Shown here piece after piece: positions 8,532-18,453 of a stretch of DNA of 64,000 nucleotides. The DNA comes from Geobacteraceae bacterium (GTDB lineage: Bacteria; Desulfobacterota; Desulfuromonadia; Geobacterales; Geobacteraceae): NCBI GenBank assembly GCA_009773645.1, contig WSYB01000001.1, forward strand, positions 36,642-100,641, read 5' to 3'. The notes under the pieces were generated by a model that saw only the letters and a list, made by a program, of their open reading frames with translations, had not been told where the DNA came from and did not search any database. The position numbers and the translations under genes were made by a program. Each line of letters begins with the position of its first letter. Position 1 is the first letter of the stretch.

Positions 8532-9284
8532 TCATTGCGCATCACCCACAACCTTCAACCCTTGCCGGGCGGAAGCCAGCACGTAGCCGGCAATCAACCG
8601 GTGAAACTCTTCTTTATCGCCGCCAATCTCAAGGGCGTGATAGTAGGCAAGCCGGCTTTCCGTTTCGCCCGGGATATTGGCAATGGGATAGCCATGCTGC
8701 AGCAAAATAAGATTCATAACCAGTCGAACCGTACGACCGTTTCCGTCAACAAAAGGATGAATGGTCACAATCCGCTCGTGCATCTCGGCTGCCAGAATAA
8801 CCGGATGCAGCACCTGCCGCTGCTCCTCATAGAATCTGAAACAGTCCTCCATCAGTGATGGAACCTGCCAAGGCTGGGGCGGAATATGGCGGCTGCCGCT
8901 GATGCTGACTGGGACACTGCGGTAGAGTCCGGCCTTTTCCCGATCGATGCTGTGCAGCACGATGGCGTGGAGTTGCTTGACCAGGCTCTCGGTAAGCGGG
9001 GTAGCCTGCTGTACCAACTCGCGCAGGAACAACACCGCTTCATAGTGATTGATCGCCTCCAGATGCTCCCGCATCGACTTTCCCGCAACGGTCAACCCCT
9101 TGTGAATCACCAGATCGGTTTCGCGCAGGGTCAGCGTATTCCCTTCAATCCGGTTGCTTTCGTAGGTGTATTCGACCGCCAGCGCCTCGGAAATGCTCTC
9201 GTTATCCAGAGGCCGCAGTACATCAAGGCGTTTTTTCAGGTCATCAATTTCAGCCAGCAGTGAGTTTAATTCCAAATTCTCCAT
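8532..9284 (-). CDS. Fic-family protein (AMPylase-type), class II layout
   Basis: A 250-residue Fic protein. The catalytic motif HPFVDGNGRTVR is complete with His at residue 176, so nucleotide transfer chemistry (usually AMPylation of a protein) is expected. The N-terminal SNRIEGN (Ser43, Glu47, Gly48) matches the autoinhibitory (S/T)xxxE(G/N) helix found on the same chain in class II Fic proteins, so it needs no separate antitoxin. A basic patch RIVTIHPF precedes the motif. It sits between a YkgJ-like gene and a MazF module, all leftward. The target is unknown. Confidence 0.88.
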   Translation of the reverse strand: MENLELNSLLAEIDDLKKRLDVLRPLDNESISEALAVEYTYESNRIEGNTLTLRETDLVIHKGLTVAGKSMREHLEAINHYEAVLFLRELVQQATPLTESLVKQLHAIVLHSIDREKAGLYRSVPVSISGSRHIPPQPWQVPSLMEDCFRFYEEQRQVLHPVILAAEMHERIVTIHPFVDGNGRTVRLVMNLILLQHGYPIANIPGETESRLAYYHALEIGGDKEEFHRLIAGYVLASARQGLKVVGDAQ

Positions 9285-9322
9285 ATGTTTACCTTTCCCG
9301 CGGCTTGAATTGTTCGAGTTGC

Positions 9323-9673
9323 TTATCGTCGAATATCCACCGCGGCAAGCAGCGCCTGCTCAACCTGGGTCAGCAACTCATCCGGAACCGCGCCGACTTT
9401 GTCAGTCAACTTGGCACGGTCAAGAGGGGTGATCTTGTGGCAAAGGGCGATGCTGTCGTTGGAGAGTCCGGTCATGCCGGCCGGGAGCGCCACTACGGTA
9501 GGGCCGCGGCGCTTTTGCCCGGCCGAGGTTGAGATAGGAACAACGATGATGGATCGCCATCCGGGGGTCTGATTGAAGGCGTCGTGAGAAATGATGATGA
9601 CCGGCCGCCGGCCGCTCTGTTCCGAACCCGAACGTGGCGCAAGGTTTGCCCAGTAGATGTCACCCCGGTTCAA
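9323..9673 (-). CDS. MazF/PemK-family mRNA endonuclease toxin
   Basis: A 116-residue MazF/PemK-fold protein starting MNRGDIYWANLAPRSGSEQSG, followed by RPVIIISHDAFN and WRSIIVVPIST. The Arg of GRRPV and the Thr/Ser of VVPIST are the positions that form the RNA-cleavage centre in this family. It overlaps the upstream antitoxin gene by 4 bp (ATGA), the usual arrangement. Toxin specificity cannot be read from the sequence. Confidence 0.9.
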   Translation of the reverse strand: MNRGDIYWANLAPRSGSEQSGRRPVIIISHDAFNQTPGWRSIIVVPISTSAGQKRRGPTVVALPAGMTGLSNDSIALCHKITPLDRAKLTDKVGAVPDELLTQVEQALLAAVDIRR

Positions 9674-9939
9674 GGATGTTTCTCCGTATCGCTCAGGTGC
9701 TCAAGTGAAGCTGCCTCAAGGCTTTCATCCAGATCATCGGCGGTACCCGCACTCTGTGCGGCATAGCGGGCAATCTCCTCGTGAAGCGCCTGCTTTTCTT
9801 GCTGTTCAAGCCAGTATTCCACCGCCTGCTTTACCAACTGCGTGGCGGGCTTGCGCTGACGTTGCGCCTCTGATCTGAGCCGGCTGTAAACATCAGTGGG
9901 GAGTGGAACGTGAAAGTTGTGGGATGTCACAGTTTTCAT
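9670..9939 (-). CDS. Antitoxin of the MazF/PemK module
   Basis: An 89-residue protein starting MKTVTSHNFHVPLPTDVYSRL, a strand-then-helix entry resembling ribbon-helix-helix DNA binding, followed by AEAQRQRKPATQLVKQAVEYWL-type helices and an acidic tail (DDLDESLEAASLEHLSDTE) suited to blocking the toxin. The start is ATG 9939, because GGAG lies 7 bases upstream; the longer open frame adds hydrophobic noise. A TATAAT lies 20 bp upstream and a dyad ATGGC/GCCAT (9938-9956) covers the start and ribosome binding site, consistent with self-repression (inference). Confidence 0.78.
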   Translation of the reverse strand: MKTVTSHNFHVPLPTDVYSRLRSEAQRQRKPATQLVKQAVEYWLEQQEKQALHEEIARYAAQSAGTADDLDESLEAASLEHLSDTEKHP

Positions 9940-9964
9940 GGCATATCTCCTGCCATACATTATA
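9938..9964 (-). promoter_or_regulatory. Promoter -10 and dyad operator of the toxin-antitoxin pair
   Basis: On the minus strand a perfect TATAAT lies at 9964-9959, and an inverted repeat ATGGC...GCCAT spans 9956-9938, from the likely transcription start through the ribosome binding site to the ATG. The -35 region is poor. Operator function is inferred from position only. Confidence 0.4.
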
Positions 9965-10013
9965 AGCCATAACAGTGGGCCAAACCGAAAAGAAATGAGG
10001 GAGGCGATTATGG

Positions 10014-10041
10014 AAAAGGCGGCCTGTCCAGGCCGCCTTTT
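10014..10041 (-). terminator. Strong bidirectional terminator after pyrE
   Basis: A perfect 12-bp stem (AAAAGGCGGCCT with its reverse complement, loop GTCC) is flanked by A and T runs on both sides. It ends the purB-pyrE transcript 23 bp past the pyrE stop and insulates the toxin-antitoxin module. Confidence 0.88.
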
Positions 10042-10063
10042 CATCGATATGCTATGAAGTTCC

Positions 10064-10617
10064 TTACCCCACTACCTCCGACTTGGTGAATATCGCCTTC
10101 AGCCAGTACCCTTCCTTCTCGATATTCTCCCGTCCCCCCTCTTCCCGGTCGACGAGAGTGACGATGCCGAGGACCTTGAGACCTTCCTCTTCCGCCCGGC
10201 GCACCGCCTTCATGGAAGAGCCGCCGGTAGTGACCACATCCTCGACGATGACCACCTTTGAGCCCGGCGGAAGGTTCTTGCGCCCTTCCAGCCACTGGCC
10301 GGTCCCGTGTCCCTTGGGCTCCTTGCGGATGATGAATGCGTGCATCGGCTTCCCGGCAAGATGCGCGGCGATGGAGGTGGCAGTTGCGATCGGGTCGGCT
10401 CCCAGCGTGATCCCCCCTACCCCGTCAATCCCTTCAATATCCTTGATCGCGTCGAAGAAGAGCTTCCCCACCAGGAGGCCCCCCTCGGCGTGGAGAGTGG
10501 TTTGCTTGCCGTCAAAATAAAAGTCGCTCTCCCGGCCTGAGGCAAGGGTGACTTTTCTTTTTTCGTAAGAGAGCTCTATGATGATCCGCTTCAGTCTTTC
10601 CCGTTCCGTCATGTATC

Positions 10618-10621
<4 letters not shown>
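10064..10621 (-). CDS. pyrE: Orotate phosphoribosyltransferase
   Basis: A 185-residue enzyme that joins orotate to PRPP to give OMP. The PRPP-binding motif VVIVEDVVTTGGSSMKA is clear, and RKEPKGHGTGQWLEG is the flexible catalytic loop. SGRESDFYFDGK is the orotate-side N-terminal segment. It overlaps the end of purF by 4 bp (ATGA), so pyrimidine and purine genes are translationally coupled here. A second in-frame ATG lies three codons in. Confidence 0.95.
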
Positions 10622-12033
<1,412 letters not shown>

Positions 12034-12089
12034 GACAAACTCCTTAATTATCAGTCGTCAACCTGTGCCCGATTTTACCATGACGAGCA

Positions 12090-12157
12090 GGCAAAAGGCA
12101 AAGGGCAAAAGGCAAAACATATTTTCCGTTGGCCTTTTGCCGTTAGCCCTTTGCCGG
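12090..12157. repeat. GGCAAA(A)-type microrepeat inverted repeat in the purQ-purF spacer
   Basis: The left arm is GGCAAAAGGCAAAGGGCAAA-like and the right arm is its imperfect reverse complement (GGCCTTTTGCC...CCCTTTGCCGG), separated by about 16 AT-rich bases. The transcript would fold into a long hairpin. A second element of the same family is at 37985-38049. Confidence 0.72.
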
Positions 12158-12158
12158 T

Positions 12159-12986
12159 TTATAGATGCTTCTTAACATATTCAGCGGCATTTTTAAACAG
12201 AATGAGGCCGTCCCCCTCTTCCGGGAGGTTTTCCCTGGTCCAGCGGGGATGGTTGACCCGGTGGACGAACGCCTCAGGATGGGGCATGAGTCCCATGAGG
12301 CGGCCTGTCTCATCGCAGATACCGGCAATGGCATTCACCGAGCCGTTGGGATTTAACGGGAATTCCATGGTAGGGGTACGGAACGCAGGATCGGAATATT
12401 TCAGGACCGCCAGGTTGTCTCGCTCGATTCTTTCCAGAGCCTCCGTGGAAGCCGCGACGAATTTCCCCTCCCCGTGGCGGATGGGGAGGTAGATCCCCTT
12501 TTCGATCCCCCCGGTAAAAATAGACGGGGAAGCGGGGTTGTTTTTCAGGTAGACCCAGCGGTCCTGGAAGCGACCGCAGTCGTTGAAGGTGAGGGTCGCC
12601 TCCTGCCTGAAATAATTGCCGTCAAAGGCCGGCAAAAGCCCCATCTTCACCATGAGTTGAAAGCCGTTGCAGACCCCTAGTATCGGCTTGCCGTCGTTGA
12701 TAAAGCGCAGAAGCTGGTCGAACAGGTGCTCGGCCAGCTCGTCCACCCTGGCGTATTTGAAGCGGTTCGCCTGGGCCTTGGCGCTCCCCAGGTCGTCTCC
12801 GTCGAGAAAGCCGCCGGTCAGATTGAGAAAATGGAAGTCATCCAGCCGGATATCTCCCGCCAGAAGGTCGGAGATGTGGGCGATGACGGTCTCGTCGAAC
12901 CCCCCCAGCCTGCAGGCATGGGCCGCCTCCCTCTCGCAGTTGGTGCCGTTGCCGGTAATGACGATCGCGCGTGTTTTCTGTACCAT
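12159..12986 (-). CDS. purQ: Phosphoribosylformylglycinamidine synthase, glutaminase subunit
   Basis: A 275-residue class I glutamine amidotransferase that feeds ammonia to PurL. The nucleophile elbow is LGVCNGFQL and the His-Glu pair is MPHPEAF. An early ITGNGTNCEREAAHA block is typical of the PurQ N-terminus. It starts one base after the purL stop. The length is longer than the ~230-residue PurQ of Bacillus and closer to the longer variants found with large PurL proteins. Confidence 0.94.
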   Translation of the reverse strand: MVQKTRAIVITGNGTNCEREAAHACRLGGFDETVIAHISDLLAGDIRLDDFHFLNLTGGFLDGDDLGSAKAQANRFKYARVDELAEHLFDQLLRFINDGKPILGVCNGFQLMVKMGLLPAFDGNYFRQEATLTFNDCGRFQDRWVYLKNNPASPSIFTGGIEKGIYLPIRHGEGKFVAASTEALERIERDNLAVLKYSDPAFRTPTMEFPLNPNGSVNAIAGICDETGRLMGLMPHPEAFVHRVNHPRWTRENLPEEGDGLILFKNAAEYVKKHL

Positions 12987-12987
12987 C

Positions 12988-15984
12988 TCAGAGTTCCCTC
13001 AAGGTTTTTTGCCATGCTTCCTTCAGTTCGGCCAGGTCCGCCTTGACAACGGTCGATCCGTTCAAGCCGGTAATGGCGAGGTCGGGCTCCTCCGTCACGA
13101 CACCAATCGAGGCAAAGCAATTGCCGCTCATGACCGCCTCGAACTCGTCCCGCTTTTCGGGATGGACGGTGACCAGATGACGCGAGGCGGATTCGGAGAA
13201 GAGGAGCGTCACGTCATTGCGGTCCGACTCATTCCCCTTCCAGAGCACCCGGCTGAGGTCCAGGCCGAAGCCGAAGCCGCCGGCAAAGGCCGACTCGGCC
13301 GCTGCCACGGCCAGCCCTCCGTCGGAGAGGTCGTGGCAGGAGGCCACCAGTCCCTGCGTGACCGCCAGGTGATAGGCCTGGTAGCGTTTGTATGCCTTGG
13401 TCGTGTCGACCACCGGCACCTTGTTGCCGATGGCCCCCTTCAGGGCAAAATATTCAGACCCTCCCAGCTCGTCTCCGGTCTTGCCGAGGAGATAGACGAT
13501 GTCACCGGGCCGTTTGACGTCCATGGTGACCGCCTTGCGCGCATCCTCTATCTTTCCGATCACCGAGAAGAGGATGGTCGGCGGGATGGATATCTTGGTC
13601 CCCCCGTCGTAGAAATCGTTCTTCATCGAGTCCTTGCCGGAAATGAGCGGTAGATTATAGGCGAGGCAGACGTCATAGAGGGCCTGGTTCGCCCGCACCA
13701 GCTGGGCCATCTTGTAGGGGCCGTCGGGGGTCTTCTCCGACAGGACCGGATCGCACCAGCAGAAGTTGTCGAGTCCGGCGACGAGATCGAGGGAGCCGCC
13801 GACCGCCACGTAATTGCGCAGCCCCTCATCGATGGCATTGGCGGTCATATGGTAGGTATCGATGTCGCTGTAACGGGGACAGATGCCGTGGGCCACCACC
13901 ACCCCCTCGAAGGAATCGAGGATGGGACGCACCACCGCAGCATCGGACGGCCCGTCGTCGGCCACGCCGGTGAAGGGCTTGACCACTGAGCCTCCCTGCA
14001 CCTCGTGGTCGTAACGGCGAACCACGGACTCCTTGGAGCAGATGTTGAGTGAGGAGAGAAGGGAGATCAGATCGGCAGTCAGGTTCTCGGTCACCACGAC
14101 GTGCGGCTCCTCGTGCCGTGGAGGCTCCCATTTCGCCGGCAGTTGCATGGGAGGGAGCCCCTCGTGCATGAACGCAACCGGGAGGTAGGCGACGGTGCGG
14201 TCGCCGAAGAGGATATGGAAGTACCCCGAGTCCGTAAACTCACCCAGGACCGTCGCCTCCACGCCGAAGCGCCGGGCCATCGCCATGAATTCATCGATCC
14301 GTTCCGGCGGAACGGCCAGGGACATCCGCTCCTGGGCCTCGGAGATAAGTATCTCCCATGGATTCAGACCGGGATATTTGAGCGGCGCCTTGGAGATATC
14401 CATACGGCAGCCGCCGCATTCCCCGGACATCTCGCCGATGGACGAAGAGAGCCCGCCGGCGCCGTTGTCGGTGATGAAGCGATAGAGCCCTTTGTCCCTG
14501 GCCCGGATAAGGAAGTCGAACATCCGCTTCTGGGTTATCGGGTCGCCGATCTGTACCGCCGATACGGGCGACGACTCGGACAGCTCCTCGGAGGAAAAGG
14601 TTGCCCCGTGAATGCCGTCCTTGCCGATCCGGCCGCCGGTCATGACGATCAGGTCCCCCGGGCTGATGGACTTCTCAAAGCTGGGCTCGCCGTTGATCTC
14701 CGCCGGCATGATCCCGGCGGTGCCGCAGAAGACCAGCGGCTTGCCGGCGAAACGCTCGTCGAAAACCAGGGAACCGTTGACGGTGGGTATCCCGCTCTTG
14801 TTGCCGCCGTGTTCTACCCCTTCCACAACTCCCTCAAAGATGCGGCGTGGATGGAGGAGGCGCGACGGCAGAGGCTTCGCGTAGAACGGATCGGCAAAAC
14901 AGAAGACGTCGGTGTTGAAAATCAGGCTGGCGCCCTTGCCGGTCCCGAACGGGTCGCGATTGACTCCGACGATGCCGGTAAGCGCACCGCCGTAAGGGTC
15001 GAGGGCCGACGGGGAGTTGTGGGTTTCCACCTTGAAGACCAGGGAGTGGGTGTCATTGAACCTGATCACCCCTGCGTTATCCTTGAAGACCGAAAGACAG
15101 AAATCATTGGCACCCAGCTTCTCCCGCACGTCGCTGGTAGTGCGCTGGATGAACGATTTGAAGAGGGAGCGGATCTCCTGTTTGTTTCCCTGTTCGTCCT
15201 CGTAGTGGACAGTGCCGGCAAAAATCTTGTGCTTGCAGTGCTCCGACCAGGTCTGGGCCAGACACTCCAGCTCAACGTCGGTGGGCTTTGCGCCCAGCTC
15301 CATCTTACGCCGCTCCTCCTGCACCTGCGGGTCGCGGTAGTGATCCCGGATGATCCGCATCTCCTCCAGGGAGAGCGCCAGCACCCCGTCCCGGCTGATT
15401 CTGACGAGCTCTTCATCCGAGACGTTCAGGTCTATTTCCCGTACGGCCGCAGCATGCTGCGTCCCTACCTCGACCTTCGGCACATAGACCGGCATCCCCC
15501 CCTGGACCGCAAAAGTTGCACTATCCACGACCTGGTAACGCTGGATGAGCGTATTGCAGAGGAGATCGGTGGCAATCCGCTCCACGTCGGCAACGGCGAG
15601 GCGCCCGGAAATCAGGTACTGGACCGACGTGTAGACCCCCTCGCCCGCCCGGAACGGCCGGCCGGTGATGTACTCGATCGCCTCCCTTGCGGTACGTCCC
15701 ACATTGTCGGTCACACCGGGACGAAAGCCTACCTCCACGAGGAAATCGAAATCCGCAGCCTGCGGGTGGTCGATGCCGTACGTCTGGATAACCGGGTCGC
15801 AATAAGGTTCGGAGGCGGCCTTTTCCAGTTCCATTTCGGAAAGTGCGGCGTCCACGGTGTAAACGTCTATGGTGCGGACTCTCTCCACCGGCAGGCGGAG
15901 GAAATGCTCGATCTCCCGCTTGATCCGTTCGCCGCGGGCGTCGCGGACACTGTCTTTAAGGGCAACTTCGATTCTGTGGGCCAT
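12988..15984 (-). CDS. purL: Phosphoribosylformylglycinamidine synthase, large (PurSL-type) subunit
   Basis: A 998-residue FGAM synthase. The first ~80 residues (MAHRIEVALKDSVRDARGER) look like a fused PurS domain, followed by a second such segment and the two ATP-grasp-like synthetase halves (LGAKPTDVELECLAQTWSEHC; GGRIGKDGIHGATFSSEEL; ISGKDSMKNDF). No C-terminal glutaminase is present; that activity is the separate purQ next door. It makes FGAM from FGAR, ATP and ammonia. ATG 15984 overlaps the stop of the channel gene by one base (TAATG). Confidence 0.95.
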   Translation of the reverse strand: MAHRIEVALKDSVRDARGERIKREIEHFLRLPVERVRTIDVYTVDAALSEMELEKAASEPYCDPVIQTYGIDHPQAADFDFLVEVGFRPGVTDNVGRTAREAIEYITGRPFRAGEGVYTSVQYLISGRLAVADVERIATDLLCNTLIQRYQVVDSATFAVQGGMPVYVPKVEVGTQHAAAVREIDLNVSDEELVRISRDGVLALSLEEMRIIRDHYRDPQVQEERRKMELGAKPTDVELECLAQTWSEHCKHKIFAGTVHYEDEQGNKQEIRSLFKSFIQRTTSDVREKLGANDFCLSVFKDNAGVIRFNDTHSLVFKVETHNSPSALDPYGGALTGIVGVNRDPFGTGKGASLIFNTDVFCFADPFYAKPLPSRLLHPRRIFEGVVEGVEHGGNKSGIPTVNGSLVFDERFAGKPLVFCGTAGIMPAEINGEPSFEKSISPGDLIVMTGGRIGKDGIHGATFSSEELSESSPVSAVQIGDPITQKRMFDFLIRARDKGLYRFITDNGAGGLSSSIGEMSGECGGCRMDISKAPLKYPGLNPWEILISEAQERMSLAVPPERIDEFMAMARRFGVEATVLGEFTDSGYFHILFGDRTVAYLPVAFMHEGLPPMQLPAKWEPPRHEEPHVVVTENLTADLISLLSSLNICSKESVVRRYDHEVQGGSVVKPFTGVADDGPSDAAVVRPILDSFEGVVVAHGICPRYSDIDTYHMTANAIDEGLRNYVAVGGSLDLVAGLDNFCWCDPVLSEKTPDGPYKMAQLVRANQALYDVCLAYNLPLISGKDSMKNDFYDGGTKISIPPTILFSVIGKIEDARKAVTMDVKRPGDIVYLLGKTGDELGGSEYFALKGAIGNKVPVVDTTKAYKRYQAYHLAVTQGLVASCHDLSDGGLAVAAAESAFAGGFGFGLDLSRVLWKGNESDRNDVTLLFSESASRHLVTVHPEKRDEFEAVMSGNCFASIGVVTEEPDLAITGLNGSTVVKADLAELKEAWQKTLREL

Positions 15985-17066
15985 TATCCTTCCTTTTCCA
16001 GCAATACCGTCCTGGTCGGATACGGTATCTCAATGCCTCTTTCCCGGAAACGGTCACAAATCAACGTGCTTATCTTGTCCGTCACCGGGAATACCTTTGT
16101 GTAGTCATCCACCCAGAAAAAGAGCGACATGTTGAGGGCGCTGTCGCCAAAGGAAACAAAGAACGCCTCCGGTGCCGGGTCTTTCAGCACTTCCGGGACT
16201 TCCAGGGCAATCTCCACAAGAAGCTGTTTGACCCGTGTCACGTCGCTGCCGTAGGCAATCCCCACGTTGATGCGCCCCTTGGAGCGGACATCGGGAAACG
16301 CCATATTGACAAGGGTGGTATTGCAGAGGTCTGAATTTGGGATGATGAGGAGAGTATTATCAACAGTCTTGATCTTGGTGCTGCGCAGTCCGATATCTTC
16401 CACATCCCCCCACTGGCCCGAAGTCAGCTGAATCCGGTCGCCAATACGAAATGGGCGGTCGATCATCAGGGTAAATCCCGATATCATGTTGGCCAGGGTA
16501 TCCTTGGCCGCCATCCCGATGGCCAGAGAGCCGATCCCGAGGGCGGTGACCAGGGAGAGGATGTCATAGTTGAAGTGTTTGAGGGTAATGATGAGGGCGG
16601 TGCCGATCAGGAAAATGGTGATGATCTTTTCCAGCAGCGGGATCAGTTGTCGGTCAAGCCCACCCCTGTCCTTTTCGGCCAGACGGGAGGCGTACCAGTT
16701 GAGGAGTTCGTCCGTTGCGCGGTAGGCGATGTTGGTAAAGATGATGATATTTACCACAAAGATGGCGCCGGAGACGGCCAGTTGGACCTTGTCCGGGAGC
16801 GGAAGTGATCTGACGGCGTAATAGAGGCCGGCAAACACCACCAGAAGAGAAGCCGGCGGCGTTATGCGCAAGAGGATGCGGTCATCCAGATCGGTACTGG
16901 TGAAGGAGGTGAATCGTGGCCCCCAGGTGACGAGAAGGTAGCGGAGCAGCCGGGAGAGGCCCCAGAAAACCGCAAATATGACGGTCGCCACCAGAATTTC
17001 CTTCAGCCAGAAAAGGTAGAGGCCGTCGGTTTCCTGGAGCCGGTAGAAATCCAGTATTTTATTCAC
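15984..17066 (-). CDS. MscS-family mechanosensitive ion channel
   Basis: A 360-residue small-conductance mechanosensitive channel family protein. Hydrophobic segments at roughly residues 20-40, 70-90, 95-115 and 130-160 precede the pore-helix signature (LGIGSLAIGMAAKDTLANMISG in pieces) and the beta-domain start DRPFRIGDRIQL. The cytoplasmic domain continues to IEIPYPTRTVLL, the usual MscS end. It opens under membrane tension and releases solutes. Odd context: it sits inside a purine biosynthesis operon, overlapping purB by 8 bp at one end and purL by 1 bp at the other. Confidence 0.92.
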   Translation of the reverse strand: MNKILDFYRLQETDGLYLFWLKEILVATVIFAVFWGLSRLLRYLLVTWGPRFTSFTSTDLDDRILLRITPPASLLVVFAGLYYAVRSLPLPDKVQLAVSGAIFVVNIIIFTNIAYRATDELLNWYASRLAEKDRGGLDRQLIPLLEKIITIFLIGTALIITLKHFNYDILSLVTALGIGSLAIGMAAKDTLANMISGFTLMIDRPFRIGDRIQLTSGQWGDVEDIGLRSTKIKTVDNTLLIIPNSDLCNTTLVNMAFPDVRSKGRINVGIAYGSDVTRVKQLLVEIALEVPEVLKDPAPEAFFVSFGDSALNMSLFFWVDDYTKVFPVTDKISTLICDRFRERGIEIPYPTRTVLLEKEG

Positions 17067-18354
17067 CGAATACCCTCTTGAAAATGGTATCGACGTGTTT
17101 TAAGTGGTAGCCGAGATCGAACTTCTCCCGTATTTCCCCTTCGGAGAGGTAGTTGCGCACCTCTGCATCGTTCAGGAGTTCGGCCTGGAAGTCTTTTCCC
17201 TCTTCCCAGACCTTCATGGCGTTGCGCTGGACCAGGGCATAGGCGTTTTCCCGCGACGCCCCCTTTTCGGCAAGGGCCAGGAGGACCCGCTGGGAAAATA
17301 TCAACCCCCGCATGAGGTTCAGGTTCCGCATCATGTTTTCCGGGTACACCACCAGGTTTTCAATGAGACCTGCGGTGCGGTTCAGCATGAAGTCCAACAG
17401 GATGGTTGCGTCGGGGCCGATCACCCTTTCCACCGAAGAGTGGGAGATGTCCCGCTCGTGCCAGAGAGGAATGTTCTCCATGGCGGAGACGGCATATCCG
17501 CGAATCAACCGCGCCAGGCCGGAGAGGTTCTCCGAAAGGACCGGGTTCCGCTTGTGGGGCATTGCCGAAGAGCCCTTCTGTCCCTTACTGAAAAACTCCT
17601 CCGCCTCCAGCACCTCGGTCCGCTGCAGATGGCGGATTTCCACGGCAAACTTCTCGATGGATGAGGCAATAATTGCCAGGGTGGAAAAAAATTCCGCATG
17701 CCGGTCACGCTGGATAATCTGGGTGGAACAGGGTGCCGGCTTGAGACCCGCCTTGGTGCAGACAAACTCCTCCACCTTGGGATCGATATTGGCAAAAGTG
17801 CCGACTGCGCCGGAAATCTTGCCGTAGGCGATGGTCTCCCTGGCCGATTCCATCCGCCTGAGGTTTCTGCGCATTTCATCGTACCAGAGCGCCATCTTGA
17901 GCCCGAACGTGACCGGCTCGGCATGGATGCCGTGGGAACGGCCCATCATCGGAGTGTTTTTGTGTTCAAACGCCCTCTTTTTGATGGCCTCCATGAGCCG
18001 CCTGATGTCGGCGATGATCAGGTCGCTCGCCTCTGCCAGCAGCATGGCAAAGGAGGTGTCGAGGACGTCCGACGAGGTGAGCCCCAGGTGGACGAAACGG
18101 GAGTCGTCGCCGATGTAGTCGGCCACCGACGTGAGAAAGGCGATCACGTCATGCTTGACCACCTTTTCTATCTCATCGATGCGGGAGACGTCGAATCGTG
18201 CCTTTGTCCTGATCCGGTCCACCGCTTCCATCGGGATGGTACCCATCCGGGCGTGGGCCTCGCAGGCGTAAATCTCTATATCAAGCCACTTCTGGTAGCG
18301 GTTTTCCGGTTCCCATATCCGGGCCATTTCTGGTCTGCTGTAGCGTTCTATCAC
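17059..18354 (-). CDS. purB: Adenylosuccinate lyase
   Basis: A 431-residue fumarase/aspartase-superfamily enzyme that releases fumarate from SAICAR and from adenylosuccinate. The signature SSAMPHKRNPVLSENL is complete; GLTSSDVLDT and MMGRSHGIHAEPVTFG (with the catalytic His) are also present. It starts at ATG 18354 and is the first gene of the leftward purB-mscS-purL-purQ-purF-pyrE run. Confidence 0.96.
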   Translation of the reverse strand: MIERYSRPEMARIWEPENRYQKWLDIEIYACEAHARMGTIPMEAVDRIRTKARFDVSRIDEIEKVVKHDVIAFLTSVADYIGDDSRFVHLGLTSSDVLDTSFAMLLAEASDLIIADIRRLMEAIKKRAFEHKNTPMMGRSHGIHAEPVTFGLKMALWYDEMRRNLRRMESARETIAYGKISGAVGTFANIDPKVEEFVCTKAGLKPAPCSTQIIQRDRHAEFFSTLAIIASSIEKFAVEIRHLQRTEVLEAEEFFSKGQKGSSAMPHKRNPVLSENLSGLARLIRGYAVSAMENIPLWHERDISHSSVERVIGPDATILLDFMLNRTAGLIENLVVYPENMMRNLNLMRGLIFSQRVLLALAEKGASRENAYALVQRNAMKVWEEGKDFQAELLNDAEVRNYLSEGEIREKFDLGYHLKHVDTIFKRVFGE

Positions 18355-18381
18355 GGATCAATCTCCCTTCGGTATATTCAT

Positions 18382-18453
18382 GTAGGGGCACCCCTTGCGG
18401 GTGCACGTTTCAGTTGGCGGCCATGGTTGGGCAGGCGCAAGACCTGCCCCTAC
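18382..18453. repeat. GTAGGGGC...GCCCCTAC composite hairpin repeat
   Basis: The spacer between the hydrolase stop and the purB start is bounded by GTAGGGGC and GCCCCTAC. Inside are two further dyads: GCACCC/GGGTGC and GGGCAGG/CCTGCCC. The right end overlaps the last codons of the hydrolase gene (its stop is at 18450). The same outer sequence bounds the 28-bp palindrome inside icmF. Confidence 0.72.

Noticed and set aside
14101..16104. A 667-codon open frame on the plus strand over purL
   Set aside because: It is antisense to a clear purL; its translation is rich in His, Arg and Gly with no domain, as expected for a shadow in GC-rich DNA.
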